A stretch of DNA of 64,000 nt from Paenibacillus sp. TCA20 (lineage in GTDB: Bacteria > Bacillota > Bacilli > Paenibacillales > Paenibacillaceae): contig NZ_BBIW01000006.1 in the NCBI RefSeq assembly GCF_000732325.1, positions 268,880 through 332,879 of the forward strand, given 5' to 3'. Positions within the stretch are counted from its first letter, which is position 1, and each line of letters opens with the position of its first letter. The notes under the pieces are model-generated. The model saw only the letters and a list, made by a program, of their open reading frames with translations, made no database searches and had not been told where the DNA came from. Of this stretch, positions 63,982-64,000 are shown one piece after another. The translations under genes were made by a program, and so were the position numbers.

Positions 63982-64000
63982 CCGCTTCGATAGCGAAAGG
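63982..64000. repeat. Start of a further palindromic repeat copy, cut by the window edge
   Basis: CGCTTCGATAGCGAAAGG is identical to the stretch at 63719-63736 that opens the previous copy. Confidence 0.7.

Larger units (their letters stand above)
63683..64000. other. Non-coding region of repeats and terminators
   Basis: After the last gene come a palindromic repeat, two terminator hairpins and the beginning of another repeat copy that is cut by the window edge. No gene seen. Confidence 0.7.

Overview
The window reads as a chromosomal segment of a Paenibacillus-like, low-to-mid GC, Gram-positive spore former. Almost every gene has a strong AGGAGG-type ribosome binding site, GTG/TTG starts are common, and intrinsic terminators lie between most operons. 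The content also fits: heterodimeric drug exporter, AraPST/AraEGH-like sugar sensing and uptake, GH51 and GH5 glycosidases with cre-like sites, many AraC regulators, an AdeR/Ald pair, and a WXG100 protein. No tRNA, rRNA, CRISPR array, insertion sequence or phage gene was seen.

Layout. 1-2.6 kb: second half of a BmrC/BmrD-like ABC exporter. 2.8-5.7 kb: a WXG100 (type VII secretion target) protein with a glycine-zipper C-terminus, a small membrane protein, a 33-codon remnant paralogue of it, and two proteins of unknown function. 5.7-10.7 kb: a minus-strand operon of MarR regulator, aryl-sulfotransferase-family protein and an SsuABC/TauABC-type ABC transporter, behind a long leader with operator-like dyads and a terminator hairpin. 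11.2-11.75 kb: a tandem repeat of about 238 bp. 11.8-14.4 kb: divergent GH51 arabinofuranosidase and ArsR-type regulator sharing TTAATNATTAA palindromes. 14.4-15.2 kb: secreted NlpC/P60 hydrolase with a structured leader. 15.6-23.8 kb: sugar ABC transporter (binding protein, ATPase, permease) preceded by a sugar-binding sensor, histidine kinase and response regulator, in the same order as AraPST-AraEGH of Geobacillus. 24-35 kb: nitroreductase, acyltransferase, a kinase with accessory genes, small proteins, cyclophilin lipoprotein, SDR, and a MarR/ring-cleaving dioxygenase pair with two perfect operator dyads. 35-44 kb: aspartase, proline dehydrogenase, a frameshifted lipoprotein, an AbrB-family membrane protein, PxpABC 5-oxoprolinase and an M29 aminopeptidase. 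44-56 kb: DUF1835 protein, AdeR-like regulator and alanine dehydrogenase, MFS exporter, AraC regulators, a cellobiose 2-epimerase-like protein, a RecB/Cas4-like nuclease and a kinase-like protein. 56-64 kb: secreted GH5 endoglucanase, purine permease with a candidate attenuator, and an AraC-controlled Gfo/Idh/MocA plus two TIM-barrel isomerase genes.

Two themes recur. One is plant-polysaccharide and amino-acid catabolism (arabinose, cellulose, aspartate, alanine, proline, 5-oxoproline). The other is non-coding structure: a dispersed family of long imperfect palindromes (11.2-11.7, 38.0, 63.7 and 64.0 kb) whose arms differ in sequence but stay complementary. The points most worth following up are the WXG100/glycine-zipper toxin-and-immunity-like cassette, the purine permease leader, the sulfotransferase operon leader, the palindrome family, and four small genes shorter than usual annotation cut-offs.
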